Source: Propionibacterium sp. oral taxon 192 str. F0372
GTDB lineage: Bacteria; Actinomycetota; Actinomycetes; Propionibacteriales; Propionibacteriaceae
Length of the DNA stretch: 64,000 nt
Assembly (NCBI RefSeq): GCF_000413315.1
Contig: NZ_KE340297.1
Span: 406,618-470,617, forward strand
Direction of reading: 5' to 3'
In this document: in pieces, positions 11,099-21,986 of the stretch
Position numbering within the stretch: the stretch's first letter is position 1
Layout of the letters: the number at the start of each line of letters is the position of its first letter
Program-made: the position numbers and the translations under genes
Notes under the pieces: generated by a model
Told to the model about the DNA's origin: nothing
Databases searched by the model: none
Seen by the model: only the letters and a program-made list of their open reading frames with translations

Positions 11099-12225
11099 CG
11101 CTTGCGTCCCAGCATCTCGGCTCGGGGATTGGGTTCGGCGATAGTGTCGGCATAGGCACGTAGAGCCTCGGCTGCGGCCGGGCTCATCGTCGACGGCACT
11201 TGGACCTCGACACTCACCAGCAGGTCACCGGTCTTCGATCCCTTGGTCACCCCCCGGCCCCGCACCCGGAAGGTGCGCCCATTGGGGGTACCCGCCGGTA
11301 TCCGTAGCTTCACGCTGCCGCCACCCATGGTCGGGACATCAATCTCCGCCCCCAGGGCCGCTTCGGCAAAGCTCACCGGCACTTGGACGGTGAGATCGTC
11401 GCCACTGCGACCAAATACCTTGTCGGGACGCACTCGCACCAGCACATAGAGGTCACCGTCAGGCCCACCATTGCTACCGGGAGAACCCTTTCCCTTGATC
11501 CGGATTCGTTGCCCATCGGCAACTCCGGCAGGAATCCGCACCTGGATGGTACGGCTGCTCGCGGCCCGGCCCGATCCGTGGCAGGTGGTGCAGGGGTCGT
11601 CGATCACCAGCCCGCGCCCACCACACTCATGGCAGGGCTGGGAGACCTGGAAGACTCCCCCGGCGGTAGTCTGTTCGGTTCCCGATCCCTGGCAAGCCGG
11701 GCACACCCGCGGCGCGGTTCCGGTCTTGGCACCGGTTCCATGGCAGGTCGGGCAGGCCTCTTCACTGATGGTGTGCACCCCGACGGTGGTGCCGTCCATC
11801 GCCTGCTGAAAGCTGATCGACACCTCACCCTCGATATCTGCACCCGCGCGTTGTCCACGTCCGGAACGCCGCCCAGATCCGCCACCACCGAAGAAATTGC
11901 CCAGCAGATCGGACAGATCGCCCCCGCCCATGCCACTGAATACATCCGAGGCCCCAGAACCACCGCCACGCGGGAAGCGGAACCCGCCGCTGAACAGCGA
12001 GCGCTGCTCATCGTATTCGCGGCGCTTCTGCGGATCGGACAGCACATCGTTGGCCTCGGAGGCCTCCTTGAAGCGTTGCTCCGCCTTCTTGTCCCCGGGG
12101 TGCTGGTCGGGGTGGTTCTCACGTGCGACCTTACGGAACGCTTTCTTGATCTGCTCTGGCTTCGCGTCCTTGGAGACGCCCAGAATCTTGTAGTAGTCCT
12201 TCTCAAGCCAGTCCTTGGCACTCAT
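11095..12225 (-). CDS. dnaJ: Chaperone DnaJ, DnaK-operon type
   Basis: 376 aa, ATG at 12225 with GGAGG 8 nt upstream. It has a J domain (KDYYKILGVSKDAKPEQIKK with HPD near residue 38) and a G/F-rich linker (about 70-115). The zinc-binding region has four CxxCxGxG modules (CPTCHGTG, CPACQGSG, CHECGGRG, CTTCHGSG), followed by the C-terminal substrate-binding domains. It stimulates DnaK ATPase and delivers unfolded clients. Translationally coupled to hspR. Confidence 0.96.
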   Translation of the reverse strand: MSAKDWLEKDYYKILGVSKDAKPEQIKKAFRKVARENHPDQHPGDKKAEQRFKEASEANDVLSDPQKRREYDEQRSLFSGGFRFPRGGGSGASDVFSGMGGGDLSDLLGNFFGGGGSGRRSGRGQRAGADIEGEVSISFQQAMDGTTVGVHTISEEACPTCHGTGAKTGTAPRVCPACQGSGTEQTTAGGVFQVSQPCHECGGRGLVIDDPCTTCHGSGRAASSRTIQVRIPAGVADGQRIRIKGKGSPGSNGGPDGDLYVLVRVRPDKVFGRSGDDLTVQVPVSFAEAALGAEIDVPTMGGGSVKLRIPAGTPNGRTFRVRGRGVTKGSKTGDLLVSVEVQVPSTMSPAAAEALRAYADTIAEPNPRAEMLGRKR

Positions 12226-12264
12226 CGTGCGAACCTCCTTTCCCTTTCCCCTGGCACCAGGAGA

Positions 12265-12852
12265 TCACTCGGCCGCTTCGTCATCGACCGGTTCGGTGGC
12301 CGGTACTGCGACGACGACCCGTGCCGGGCGCAACACCTGGTCACCGATCCGGTAGCCCACCTGCATGACCTCGTGAATAGACATCTCCTCGGCCTGGGGG
12401 GAGGGTACTTGCATCAAGGCCTCGTGCAGCCGGGGATCGAAGTTGTCGCCCACCTCACCGAAGGATTCGAAGCCGAAACGGGCCAGCACCCTGGTTAACT
12501 CGTCGGCAGTCAACTTGAAACCACCGGTCAGCTCATCATGCTTGCGTGCCTCGACGATGGAGTCGAAGACCGGCATGAGTTCGCGCATCACCATGTCGAT
12601 GCCGCTCTGCCGGGCCAGCGATCGATCGCGATCAACCCGCTTCTTGTAGTTGGCGTACTCGGCCTGCAGCCGCTGGAGGTCCTCGGTGCGCTCGGTGACC
12701 AGCTTCTCCATCTCGGTGAGCGGATCAAGCAGTTCCTCCTCCGGCGCAGCCCCGGCCTCATCGGCCGGGGCTTGCGGAGCCGCAGTAGCGGCATCCTCTG
12801 CGGCGGAGCCCGGGGTCTCGAGGAAGTCCTCGTTGCCCTCAGGTTCAGTCAT
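12265..12852 (-). CDS. grpE: Nucleotide exchange factor GrpE
   Basis: 195 aa. An acidic N-terminal tail ([20 protein letters not shown]...) precedes a long coiled coil ([20 protein letters not shown] onward). The C-terminal four-strand domain contains [20 protein letters not shown] and [20 protein letters not shown], the GrpE signature. It releases ADP from DnaK. It starts 14 bp after dnaK in the same operon; no strong Shine-Dalgarno sequence is visible. Confidence 0.95.
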   Translation of the reverse strand: MTEPEGNEDFLETPGSAAEDAATAAPQAPADEAGAAPEEELLDPLTEMEKLVTERTEDLQRLQAEYANYKKRVDRDRSLARQSGIDMVMRELMPVFDSIVEARKHDELTGGFKLTADELTRVLARFGFESFGEVGDNFDPRLHEALMQVPSPQAEEMSIHEVMQVGYRIGDQVLRPARVVVAVPATEPVDDEAAE

Positions 12853-12866
12853 CGTGGATCAGCCCT

Positions 12867-14757
<1,891 letters not shown>

Positions 14758-14773
14758 TTCAAGACCTGACGCA

Positions 14774-14794
14774 GTTGAGTCTAGCGCACTCAAT
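14774..14794 (-). promoter_or_regulatory. HAIR element 2 of dnaK
   Basis: GTTGAGT-N7-ACTCAAT, carrying the HAIR core TTGAGT/ACTCAA. Confidence 0.85.
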
Positions 14795-14800
14795 CCCGAA

Positions 14801-14821
14801 CTTGAGTCCACCTGACTCAAC
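14801..14821 (-). promoter_or_regulatory. HAIR element 3 of dnaK
   Basis: CTTGAGT-N7-ACTCAAC, 13 of 14 consensus bases. It lies between dnaK and the divergent lipoprotein gene, so it could also touch that promoter. Confidence 0.85.
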
Positions 14822-14902
14822 GCCGAGCATCTCCGGGTTATTCCGGGGTAGCCCGGCGGGGTTCCGCCGAGCACTGCCCGCTTCCTTGGCCCCAAGCCCA
14901 CC

Positions 14903-14908
14903 TACGCT
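14903..14908 (+). promoter_or_regulatory. Leaderless -10 box (TACGCT) of the lipoprotein gene
   Basis: TANNNT hexamer with a 7-nt gap to the ATG at 14916 and no Shine-Dalgarno sequence. Confidence 0.45.
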
Positions 14909-14915
14909 TCCTCCC

Positions 14916-15785
14916 ATGAGGAAAGTGGTGGTCGTACCCCTCGTTACGTCTTTTCTCATCGTTGCCTGCTCGGGTACCTCGCCAAAGATGGCGAACGAGG
15001 CACCGATGCTGCTGCGCTCTGCCCTGGAGGGTCGCGACGCGCGAGTGGGTCGGGTGGAAACCACTGCGTCATCAATGACTCTGCTCATCACCGACAACTC
15101 AGGACGCCCGCCAATCACCCGGCTGCGCTACGCCCCCTCAACGAAGCCGGAGTCCCCGACGACAGATCAGATCGATATCAATCTGATCACCCGCCCCATC
15201 GAAGATTTCGACTCCGAGTCATACCTCTCACTACTCTCCGAGACCTCGGACAACTGCAGGGGCCAGGAATGGGCAATAACCGCCGAAGCCGTTTCATCAA
15301 CCGCGACGAAGACCATCCGAACCTGCGGCGACAGCCGCGATGTGTTCCTAGAAAAATCCCCGCTGACCCCAATCACAGCCCCATGGGAGCCAAGAGCCTT
15401 CCGCACCGTGTGGGAACAGATGATCACCACCTCATCAAGCACCGGGATCCTGAGCCTCACCTACCGAGCCGACTCGGTGACCGCAACCCCGGCCTCAAAT
15501 AACGAGGATGAGCATTGCGCGCCCCTCATCACCCGCACCTTGAGCGATCCCGACGTGACTTCCCAGTGCCTGCCCCAGACATCAAGAACCGCACGAACGC
15601 TGGACCTGAACACCTTTGACGCCAACAAAGCCTGGTCATGGACCCAGGTGCTGGCTTCTCAAGAGGGATTCTCCCTCGGCGAAGAAACCTCAGTGACCTT
15701 CTCTGCCGATGGGGAGAATACCGTCCTCGTAGTGATGCAAGATGCCCACAGAAGCGCTTCCACCATCACGACCATCGAACCATAA
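14916..15785 (+). CDS. Predicted lipoprotein of unknown function
   Basis: 289 aa. MRKVVVVPLVTSFLIVACSG gives a basic start, a hydrophobic core and the lipobox IVAC, so Cys18 should be lipidated and the protein held on the outer face of the membrane. The remainder is Ser/Thr-rich with several cysteines (NCRGQE, RTCGDS, EHCAPL, SQCLP) that could form disulfides. No family recognised. It starts a run of three consecutive plus-strand genes of unknown function. The start is supported by the signal peptide and the leaderless -10 box; an upstream TTG (14775) falls inside a HAIR repeat and is rejected. Confidence 0.7.
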   Translation: MRKVVVVPLVTSFLIVACSGTSPKMANEAPMLLRSALEGRDARVGRVETTASSMTLLITDNSGRPPITRLRYAPSTKPESPTTDQIDINLITRPIEDFDSESYLSLLSETSDNCRGQEWAITAEAVSSTATKTIRTCGDSRDVFLEKSPLTPITAPWEPRAFRTVWEQMITTSSSTGILSLTYRADSVTATPASNNEDEHCAPLITRTLSDPDVTSQCLPQTSRTARTLDLNTFDANKAWSWTQVLASQEGFSLGEETSVTFSADGENTVLVVMQDAHRSASTITTIEP

Positions 15786-15870
15786 CAACGTCAACGCTTT
15801 GAGCCGAAACTGAATCAACAACTAAACCTTCCCACATCTGATCCAAAAACACAACCATGAAGGAAAGGCA

Positions 15871-16431
15871 ATGACTCTTTACGAGGACCCCCACGAGGTG
15901 GTCAAAATCGACGTGGAAGCGAACTGGGTCACGTCAGTTACGGTTTACCCGCACTGGGCCACGCACTATGATGCCCTCGCTCTCACCAAGCAACTGAACT
16001 CACTACTGCACGAAGCAGCGAACGCACCGACCCCCGAGCAGATACCATCTGAAGAGGAACCCCCCGCAAGCCAAGAGCCCATGACCTTGGAACGTTTCAC
16101 CCAGTTCTGGGCCGAGTTCAACGCCTACCAAGAGTTGCTGGACAAACGATTCAAGAAAGCACTTGCGGGTGAGTTACCTCCCCACCCCGAAGCCGATGTG
16201 GAGGAGAGCGACTCCCAACGACACGTGGGCGCCGCTTGGGTGTACGGAAAATTCGAGTCAATGGGCTTCGACCCCGAGTGGGCGCAGAACACCACCGCAC
16301 AACGCTTCTCGGAGACGCTGACTGACGTACTTTCAAGGCATCCGTTGATCCCCAAACCAGTAAAAGATCCCGAATGGGACAAGATTCAGGCTCACAAGGC
16401 CAACATGCAGGCAATTCAAGCAGGGAAATGA
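15871..16431 (+). CDS. YbaB/EbfC-like protein, possible secretion-associated
   Basis: 186 aa, ATG preceded by AGGAAAGG. The first 45 residues (DPHEVVKIDVEANWVTSVTV, then a helix ending LNSLLHEAA) resemble the second half of the YbaB fold: a beta strand around a polar turn, then a helix. In actinobacteria such YbaB-like proteins often sit beside ESX/WXG100-type helical proteins. The rest is a helical region with LERFTQFWAEFNAYQELLDK and a C-terminal helix. The family call is tentative. It is 6 bp upstream of the helical 427-aa protein, so the two are co-expressed. Confidence 0.55.
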   Translation: MTLYEDPHEVVKIDVEANWVTSVTVYPHWATHYDALALTKQLNSLLHEAANAPTPEQIPSEEEPPASQEPMTLERFTQFWAEFNAYQELLDKRFKKALAGELPPHPEADVEESDSQRHVGAAWVYGKFESMGFDPEWAQNTTAQRFSETLTDVLSRHPLIPKPVKDPEWDKIQAHKANMQAIQAGK

Positions 16432-16437
16432 TGAGCG

Positions 16438-17721
16438 ATGACCGTCGAGCAAACAGTCAATAAGATCAACACCGCATGTACTGATATGAAAAAGGCGTTC
16501 AAGGATCTGGCCGATCGTGCTGAGCCCTCTCTCCAACAGATGACTTCGGCCATTGGGGCCCTGACCCAGTATAAGGTAGAAGGCGTCATCAACAACGGAC
16601 CAGGCATACCAGGAACACCCTTCACGGAGTACCGCGACTCAAAACCTCGCTGGTGGGAACGCTTGGTTACACCGATCACCTCGGTGACCGAGGTCCCTCA
16701 CCCCAAGCGCGAGGAAGCCCAGAAAAAAGCCGACGCAATGTTTGGTACAGCAAAAACAAATGATGAAAATTTCAAGCTGGATACCAATTCCATCGCCGAA
16801 ACGCCAGAGAAAGTCGGTAAACTTATCACGGATTGGCTGAAAATATCCAATGAATTCAGTAAGAAGATCGCCCAAGTCATTCCTTCAAATGTTGTGTACA
16901 TCCCCACAACAGGGAACATGGATGGATGGCTGAGTCCGGGAGCATCCGGCGCTTACGCCGCCTCAGTAAGCTCGCAGGACAACGCGGCAGGAACAACATC
17001 CTCGGTGATGTCAGACCTGATGGACAATTGTGCAAAATTTTTGGAATCACTGACAACATCACTGGCAGATTTCGCCAAGCTAACCAATAGCCAGGATGAA
17101 TTTTACAGCAACCTCATCACCAAGTGTATCCCAAAACAGATTAGTTTCAGCCAGATCATGGATCTTATTGATGCGGGAGTCTCGACGATCAACAAGACTC
17201 GTTCCGACGAAACCGAAAAAAGTACAAACATGGCGACCATGCTGAACAACACGATTGCCCAGTTGTTGGCAATCGAGAAACTTGATCGTCAGATCACAGA
17301 AATGGGAGAAAGTCAGGGCGACAATGGTTGGCCCAAACCGGCAAAAATGAGCGTGAGCGAGAGCTCAGAAACCCCGGCCGCAAGTGAATTACGATTTAAC
17401 ACACAATATTTCCATGATCATTCAAAATTCTGGCGGCAGGTGTCGGCCGATCTGTCAACGTTGAAGACCAGTTCGGATTCAGTAGTAGAGATTCCGACCA
17501 TGTTCGCCCGGCTTCCCCAGTTCTCGGCCGACCAGTCGACGGCACTCAATTCACTGTGCGATAGAATCTCGGCAGATGCTTTGGGTAAGGGGGCCACGGC
17601 AACCTCAGACCTAGCCGACCTGCTCGATTCGACAATCACCGATTATCTGAAAGCGGAGGCCGAGAACACCGATACCGCGCGGCAGGTCTATAAGGAAATC
17701 TACGGAACCGAGATGCCCTGA
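16438..17721 (+). CDS. Large helical protein of unknown function
   Basis: 427 aa, predicted almost wholly alpha-helical and polar, with no signal peptide or membrane segment. The N-terminus (TVEQTVNKINTACTDMKKAF) and repeated heptad-like stretches recall ESX/LXG-type secreted helical proteins, but no WXG motif is seen, so this is only a resemblance. Base composition is visibly lower in GC than the neighbours (many AAA/ATT/AAT codons), suggesting recent acquisition or fast evolution. It follows the YbaB-like gene by 6 bp and ends just before a perfect hairpin. Confidence 0.55.
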   Translation: MTVEQTVNKINTACTDMKKAFKDLADRAEPSLQQMTSAIGALTQYKVEGVINNGPGIPGTPFTEYRDSKPRWWERLVTPITSVTEVPHPKREEAQKKADAMFGTAKTNDENFKLDTNSIAETPEKVGKLITDWLKISNEFSKKIAQVIPSNVVYIPTTGNMDGWLSPGASGAYAASVSSQDNAAGTTSSVMSDLMDNCAKFLESLTTSLADFAKLTNSQDEFYSNLITKCIPKQISFSQIMDLIDAGVSTINKTRSDETEKSTNMATMLNNTIAQLLAIEKLDRQITEMGESQGDNGWPKPAKMSVSESSETPAASELRFNTQYFHDHSKFWRQVSADLSTLKTSSDSVVEIPTMFARLPQFSADQSTALNSLCDRISADALGKGATATSDLADLLDSTITDYLKAEAENTDTARQVYKEIYGTEMP

Positions 17722-17730
17722 CCCGTGTCT

Positions 17731-17768
17731 GTGGTGTGGTGCCTGAAGAAATCCGGGCACCACACCAC
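17731..17768 (+). terminator. Hairpin after the helical-protein gene
   Basis: GTGGTGTGGTGCC (17731-17743) and GGCACCACACCAC (17756-17768) are perfect 13-bp complements around a 12-nt loop, 10 bp after the stop codon. There is no U-tract. Confidence 0.6.
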
Positions 17769-17799
17769 GGTACGCCGACAGACGCAGCGGCTGCACCGC

Positions 17800-17805
17800 T
17801 AGGTT
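17800..17805 (+). promoter_or_regulatory. Leaderless -10 box (TAGGTT) of the CPBP protease gene
   Basis: TANNNT hexamer with a 6-nt gap to the ATG at 17812 and no Shine-Dalgarno sequence. Confidence 0.45.
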
Positions 17806-17811
17806 TGCTGC

Positions 17812-18843
17812 ATGGCTCACACCGCCGTCGCACCTCAGCGCGGAACGTTCTTTCCGCGGATTCGTCCAGAAGACCTGCTTGCCGTCGACCACCCGGTCCG
17901 GCTATGGCCGCCCCACGACCAGATCCGACTCAACCCCGTGGTGCGTGGGATCGTCTTCGCTGTCCTCTTCCTTGCCCTGACCATCGCCATCGCACCCGTC
18001 GTCGGGATGGTTGTCGGCGGGCTGTTCTCCAGTCACCCACGCTTCTACGACATCGCCACAGCCTTCGCCCAACTCCCGGTGATCCTTGCCGCGGTGGGCG
18101 CCTATGCTGCCCTAGCTGTGATCTGGGAGCAACGCCGACTGGTCGAACTGACCCCCCGACGCATGGCACAAGGGCTCGGTGTCGGTCTGATCCTGGGAGC
18201 TGCGACAATCTCCGCAGCCGTGGCGGTGCTCGCCGTGTCACACGGTTACCACGTCACAGGCATCAACCACGATTACTGGATGTGGGGCGATCTCATGACG
18301 CTGGGATTCACGGCAGCAATCGTCGAGGAGATCACCTTCCGCGGAGTGCTCTTCCGTCTTCTCGAGGAATGGGTCGGGACGTGGGGCGCGATCATCGGCA
18401 GCGCAATCAGCTTTGGGCTGATCCATACAGGCAATCCACTCGGCACCTGGACGGGAGCGATCGGCATCGCCATGGAAGCCGGACTGCTGCTAGGCGCACT
18501 GTATGCCCTCACCCGGAGCCTGTGGACGGTGATGGGTCTCCACTTCGCCTGGAATATGATGCTCGGCCCGGTATTCGGGTTGGTAGTCTCCGGCACCTCC
18601 TCCCGGGGACATGGCTGGTTGGATTCGACCGTGACCGGACCCACCTGGATGACCGGAGGCGTTTTCGGCATTGAGGCGAGTTGGATCACCATTACCCTCG
18701 CTACACTGCTCGGCATCGCCACCATGGTGGTATTGGCCCGCAGCCATCAGGTGGTTCAACCGTCATGGATCCGGCACAGGACATTGCGGCAACGAACCAC
18801 CGATCAGCCGACTGATGACGAACCGCACATCTGCGAAGAATGA
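17812..18843 (+). CDS. CPBP (CAAX/Abi) family intramembrane metalloprotease
   Basis: 343 aa with about eight membrane segments. The three CPBP motifs are visible: AAIVEEITFRGVLFRLLEEW (the EExxxR pair), then SFGLIHTGNPLG, then GLHFAWNMMLGPVFG. These supply the glutamates and histidines of the intramembrane active site. Such proteases process membrane or prenylated peptides; in bacteria they include bacteriocin-immunity proteins, and the substrate here is unknown. The N-terminal 40 residues and charged C-terminal tail (TDQPTDDEPHICEE) face the cytoplasm. Single-gene unit. Confidence 0.86.
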   Translation: MAHTAVAPQRGTFFPRIRPEDLLAVDHPVRLWPPHDQIRLNPVVRGIVFAVLFLALTIAIAPVVGMVVGGLFSSHPRFYDIATAFAQLPVILAAVGAYAALAVIWEQRRLVELTPRRMAQGLGVGLILGAATISAAVAVLAVSHGYHVTGINHDYWMWGDLMTLGFTAAIVEEITFRGVLFRLLEEWVGTWGAIIGSAISFGLIHTGNPLGTWTGAIGIAMEAGLLLGALYALTRSLWTVMGLHFAWNMMLGPVFGLVVSGTSSRGHGWLDSTVTGPTWMTGGVFGIEASWITITLATLLGIATMVVLARSHQVVQPSWIRHRTLRQRTTDQPTDDEPHICEE

Positions 18844-18891
18844 AGCCGGGATCCCCAGCGACTTCTCCCCTAGCGCGTGGGAGCACCCGAT

Positions 18892-18981
18892 TTAGAACAC
18901 GAAATCAACGGTGTGATCGACCACTTCCTTGGCGGCGTCGTGTGAACTCCCCGCCACCATGACCACCGGAAGCCCGTCTTC
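18892..18981 (-). pseudogene. Remnant of an unidentified gene (29 codons)
   Basis: A minus-strand stretch ending in TAA reads EDGLPVVMVAGSSHDAAKEV followed by VDHTVDFVF, with normal codon use for this genome but no start signal. It looks like the preserved C-terminus of a lost gene. Family not recognised. Confidence 0.35.
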
Positions 18982-19042
18982 GGTTTCTCAGCGCTCACGG
19001 TGAGGGGAAGAAAGCGATGGAGCGCATCATCTCACCTTCCGC

Positions 19043-19519
19043 TCAGGGCTTCTCCTGCCGCTCGTGGGCGAGCAGCCACCGCTTACGGTCGAGACCACCT
19101 GCATATCCGGTGAGAGACCCGTCGGAGCCAATGATGCGATGGCACGGCACGATAATCAGCAGCGGATTGCGACCAATGGCCGCACCGACGGCCCGGGCCG
19201 ACCCGTCGATCCCGAGCACGCGGGCGATCTCGGCGTAGCTGGCGGTATGCCCGTAAGCTACCCGGGCAATGGCCTGCCATACTCTGTGCTGAAAATCGGT
19301 TCCCCTCGGGGAGAGCCGCAGATCGAAGCTGGTCCTGGTTCCAGCGAAATACTCTGCCAACTGGTCGACGGCATCCTGGGCAACTGAGTCATCGCGCTCC
19401 CCAAGCAGCTGTGGGCTAACGGGACACACCTGTGCCGCGGTGTGCAGGGCGATCACCTCGTTCCCGTCTACGACAAGCGTCAATGGCCCGATCGGCGAAT
19501 CGATGATGCGATAGGACAT
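19043..19519 (-). CDS. ogt: Methylated-DNA--protein-cysteine methyltransferase
   Basis: 158 aa, ATG at 19519 preceded by AGGAG. It has a short N-terminal ribonuclease-like domain and then the DNA-binding/active-site domain with GTDFQHRVWQAIARVAYGHT. The active-site motif is IIVPCHRIIGSDGSLTGYAG, where the Cys of PCHR accepts O6-methyl/alkyl groups from guanine in a suicide reaction. There is no Ada regulatory domain. Divergent from ahpC. Confidence 0.95.
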   Translation of the reverse strand: MSYRIIDSPIGPLTLVVDGNEVIALHTAAQVCPVSPQLLGERDDSVAQDAVDQLAEYFAGTRTSFDLRLSPRGTDFQHRVWQAIARVAYGHTASYAEIARVLGIDGSARAVGAAIGRNPLLIIVPCHRIIGSDGSLTGYAGGLDRKRWLLAHERQEKP

Positions 19520-19693
19520 GGGAACTCCTGACGTGGGCCGACGTGATCAGTACGCTAACCGATTCGAGTTCACATCTCAGGGCTGAGCGAGTAGAACCAT
19601 TCTGCCCTCGACGGAATAGCTGGCGGGCAGGGCACGTTGTACCGCTGCCGACGACCGATCGGCCAGCGTCATTCGATCCAAGGAGAAACAGCC

Positions 19694-20257
19694 GTGTCCC
19701 TGATCAACACCGAGATCCTTCCCTTCCAGGCCACCGCCTACCGCAATGGAGAGTTCGTCGAGCTGAGCGAGAAGGACGTCCTCGGCAAGTGGGCGATCTT
19801 CTTCTTCTACCCCGGTGACTTCACCTTCGTCTGCCCCACCGAGCTCGGTGACCTGGCCGACCACTACGCAGAACTCCAAGCCCTCGGCGTCGAGGTCTTC
19901 TCGGTGTCAACGGACTCTCACTTCGTGCACAAGGCCTGGCACGACGATTCCGCCGAGGTCGGCAAGGTCCAGTACTTCATGGTCGGCGATTCCAACGGCC
20001 AGCTGACCAATAACTTCGACAATATGCGTCCCGGCCTGGGCCAGGCCGACCGGGCCACCTTCCTGGTCGACCCGCAGGGCGTCATCCAGTATGTCGAACT
20101 GACCGCCGAGGGCATCGGGCGCTCCGCAGACGAACTGCTGCGCAAGGTGAAGGCCGCCCAGTACATCGCCGCTCATCCCGGCGAGGTCTGCCCCGCCAAG
20201 TGGGAAGAGGGCGCCGAGACCCTGACCCCGGGCATCGACTTGATTGGCAAGATCTGA
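19694..20257 (+). CDS. ahpC: Alkyl hydroperoxide reductase subunit C (typical 2-Cys peroxiredoxin)
   Basis: 187 aa from the GTG at 19694, chosen because AGGAGA lies 7 nt upstream and the protein then starts SLINTEILPFQATAY, as AhpC proteins do. Peroxidatic Cys47 lies in FYPGDFTFVCPTELGDLADH; resolving Cys166 lies in HPGEVCPAKWEEG. It reduces H2O2, organic hydroperoxides and peroxynitrite and is recycled by AhpF, encoded next. A hairpin between the two genes probably lowers ahpF expression relative to ahpC. No OxyR gene is adjacent. Confidence 0.96.
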   Translation: MSLINTEILPFQATAYRNGEFVELSEKDVLGKWAIFFFYPGDFTFVCPTELGDLADHYAELQALGVEVFSVSTDSHFVHKAWHDDSAEVGKVQYFMVGDSNGQLTNNFDNMRPGLGQADRATFLVDPQGVIQYVELTAEGIGRSADELLRKVKAAQYIAAHPGEVCPAKWEEGAETLTPGIDLIGKI

Positions 20258-20274
20258 TCTGAACCATGCATACC

Positions 20275-20302
20275 GGTCCCGGCGAGCACTTTCGCCGGGA
20301 CC
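20275..20302 (+). terminator. Hairpin between ahpC and ahpF
   Basis: GGTCCCGGCGA/TCGCCGGGACC, a perfect 11-bp stem with a 6-nt loop followed by TTATTT. Likely a partial terminator giving more ahpC than ahpF transcript. Confidence 0.7.
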
Positions 20303-20358
20303 TTATTTGGCCCACATCCCAGGGGCGACAGGCCCCGTCAACAATTCCGGAGGTCACC

Positions 20359-21939
20359 ATGCCCAAGCGTCTGCTCGACGACAATCTGAAGAACCAGCTA
20401 GTAGCATTGATGCCGCGCATCATCCATGACGTGGAAATCGTCTCCTCACTCGACGAACGTGATGCCTCGGCCGATCTCGAATTGCTGCTCGACGACATCG
20501 CCATTCTCTCCCCCAAGATCACCCATCGTCGCGACGACGAGGCTCATCCCCGTCGCCCATCCTTCTCAATCAACCGGGTCGGCACCAGCATCGGTGTCAG
20601 CTTCGCCGGTATCCCGATGGGTCACGAGTTCTCCTCCCTGGTGCTGGCCCTGCTCCAGGTAGGCGGAAATCCGATCAAAGAATCCCCAGAGGTGATCAAG
20701 GCCGTCGAAGAATTGGACGGCGATTTCGAATTCATCACCTACATGTCGTTGACCTGCCAGAACTGCCCCACCGTTGTCCAGGCGCTGAATACCATGTCGG
20801 TGATCAACCCGCGTATCCGCCACACCGCGGTCGAGGGCTCGCTGTTCGGTGAGGAGATTGCCGAACACAACGTGCTGGCGGTTCCAACCATTTGGCTCAA
20901 CGGCAAAGAATGGGGCCAGGGCCGCACCACTATCGAGGATTTCATCAAACGTCTCGACACCGGTGCGGTGGCCCGCGAAGCTGCCCGGCTCAACGAGAAG
21001 GATCCCTACGATGCCCTGGTCGTGGGTCAGGGTCCAGCCGGGGTATCAGCCGCCATCTACCTGGCCCGCAAGGGACTTCGCACCGGTCTGGCCGGTGAGC
21101 GGTTCGGCGGGCAGGTGCTGGACACCATGGCCATCGAGAACTTCATCTCCCAGCCCTACACCGAAGGTCCCCGCTACGCCGGGCAATTGGAAGAACACGT
21201 CCGCGCCTACGACATCGATGTAATCAACTCCCAGGTGGCCACCCGGCTGGTCCCGGCAACGGGAACCGGACAGCTGCACACCGTCGAGTTCGGCGACGAT
21301 GCCCGGCTGCAGGCCAAGGAGATCGTCATCGCCACCGGCGCACGCTGGCGGCTGATGGGGGTTCCCGGTGAGCAGGAGTACCGCAACAAGGGAGTGACCT
21401 TCTGTCCCCACTGCGATGCCCCGCTGTTCAAGGGCAAGAAGGTGGCGGTCATCGGCGGTGGCAATTCGGGCATTGAGGCGGCAATCGACATCGCCGTGCA
21501 TGCATCGGAGGTCATCGTGCTGGAGTTCGCCGATTCCTGCCGGGCCGACGACGTACTCATGGACAAACTCGCATCCCTGCCGAATACCTCGGTGATCACC
21601 TCTGCCCGCACCACCGAGGTGCTCGGTGACGGTACCCAGGTGACCGGGCTTACCTATGTGGACCGCACCGACGACACCACGAAATCCCTTGAGGTATCGG
21701 GCATCTTCGTCCAGATCGGATTGCTGCCCAACACCGAATGGGTGGCCGACGTCCTGACCATCAACGAGCTCGGCGAGATCGCCACCGATGCTCACGGCGC
21801 CACCTCGGTGGAAGGCATCTTCGCCGCGGGCGACTGCTCGTCGACACCTTACAAGCAGATCGTCATCGCCCAAGGATCGGGAGCAGCAGCCGCCCTCGGG
21901 GCATGGGATCACCTCATCCGCTCCCGCGCCCAATCCTGA
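20359..21939 (+). CDS. ahpF: Alkyl hydroperoxide reductase subunit F
   Basis: 526 aa from the ATG at 20359 (GGAGG 5 nt upstream). An N-terminal double thioredoxin-fold domain carries the redox pair Cys133/Cys136 (TCQNCPTV). The thioredoxin-reductase part has the FAD motif VGQGPAGVSAAIYLARKGL, the redox pair CPHC near residues 349/352, the NADH motif VAVIGGGNSGIEAAIDIAVH and a C-terminal FAD motif GIFAAGDCSSTPYKQI. It transfers electrons from NADH through FAD and two CxxC pairs to AhpC. Confidence 0.96.
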   Translation: MPKRLLDDNLKNQLVALMPRIIHDVEIVSSLDERDASADLELLLDDIAILSPKITHRRDDEAHPRRPSFSINRVGTSIGVSFAGIPMGHEFSSLVLALLQVGGNPIKESPEVIKAVEELDGDFEFITYMSLTCQNCPTVVQALNTMSVINPRIRHTAVEGSLFGEEIAEHNVLAVPTIWLNGKEWGQGRTTIEDFIKRLDTGAVAREAARLNEKDPYDALVVGQGPAGVSAAIYLARKGLRTGLAGERFGGQVLDTMAIENFISQPYTEGPRYAGQLEEHVRAYDIDVINSQVATRLVPATGTGQLHTVEFGDDARLQAKEIVIATGARWRLMGVPGEQEYRNKGVTFCPHCDAPLFKGKKVAVIGGGNSGIEAAIDIAVHASEVIVLEFADSCRADDVLMDKLASLPNTSVITSARTTEVLGDGTQVTGLTYVDRTDDTTKSLEVSGIFVQIGLLPNTEWVADVLTINELGEIATDAHGATSVEGIFAAGDCSSTPYKQIVIAQGSGAAAALGAWDHLIRSRAQS

Positions 21940-21946
21940 GAACGAT

Positions 21947-21986
21947 ACTGTGGCCGGGCGCCATCAAGATGGTGTCCGGCCACAGT
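21947..21986 (+). terminator. Hairpin after ahpF
   Basis: ACTGTGGCCGG/CCGGCCACAGT arms with an inner CCAT/ATGG stem and CAAG loop, 8 bp after the stop codon. Confidence 0.7.
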
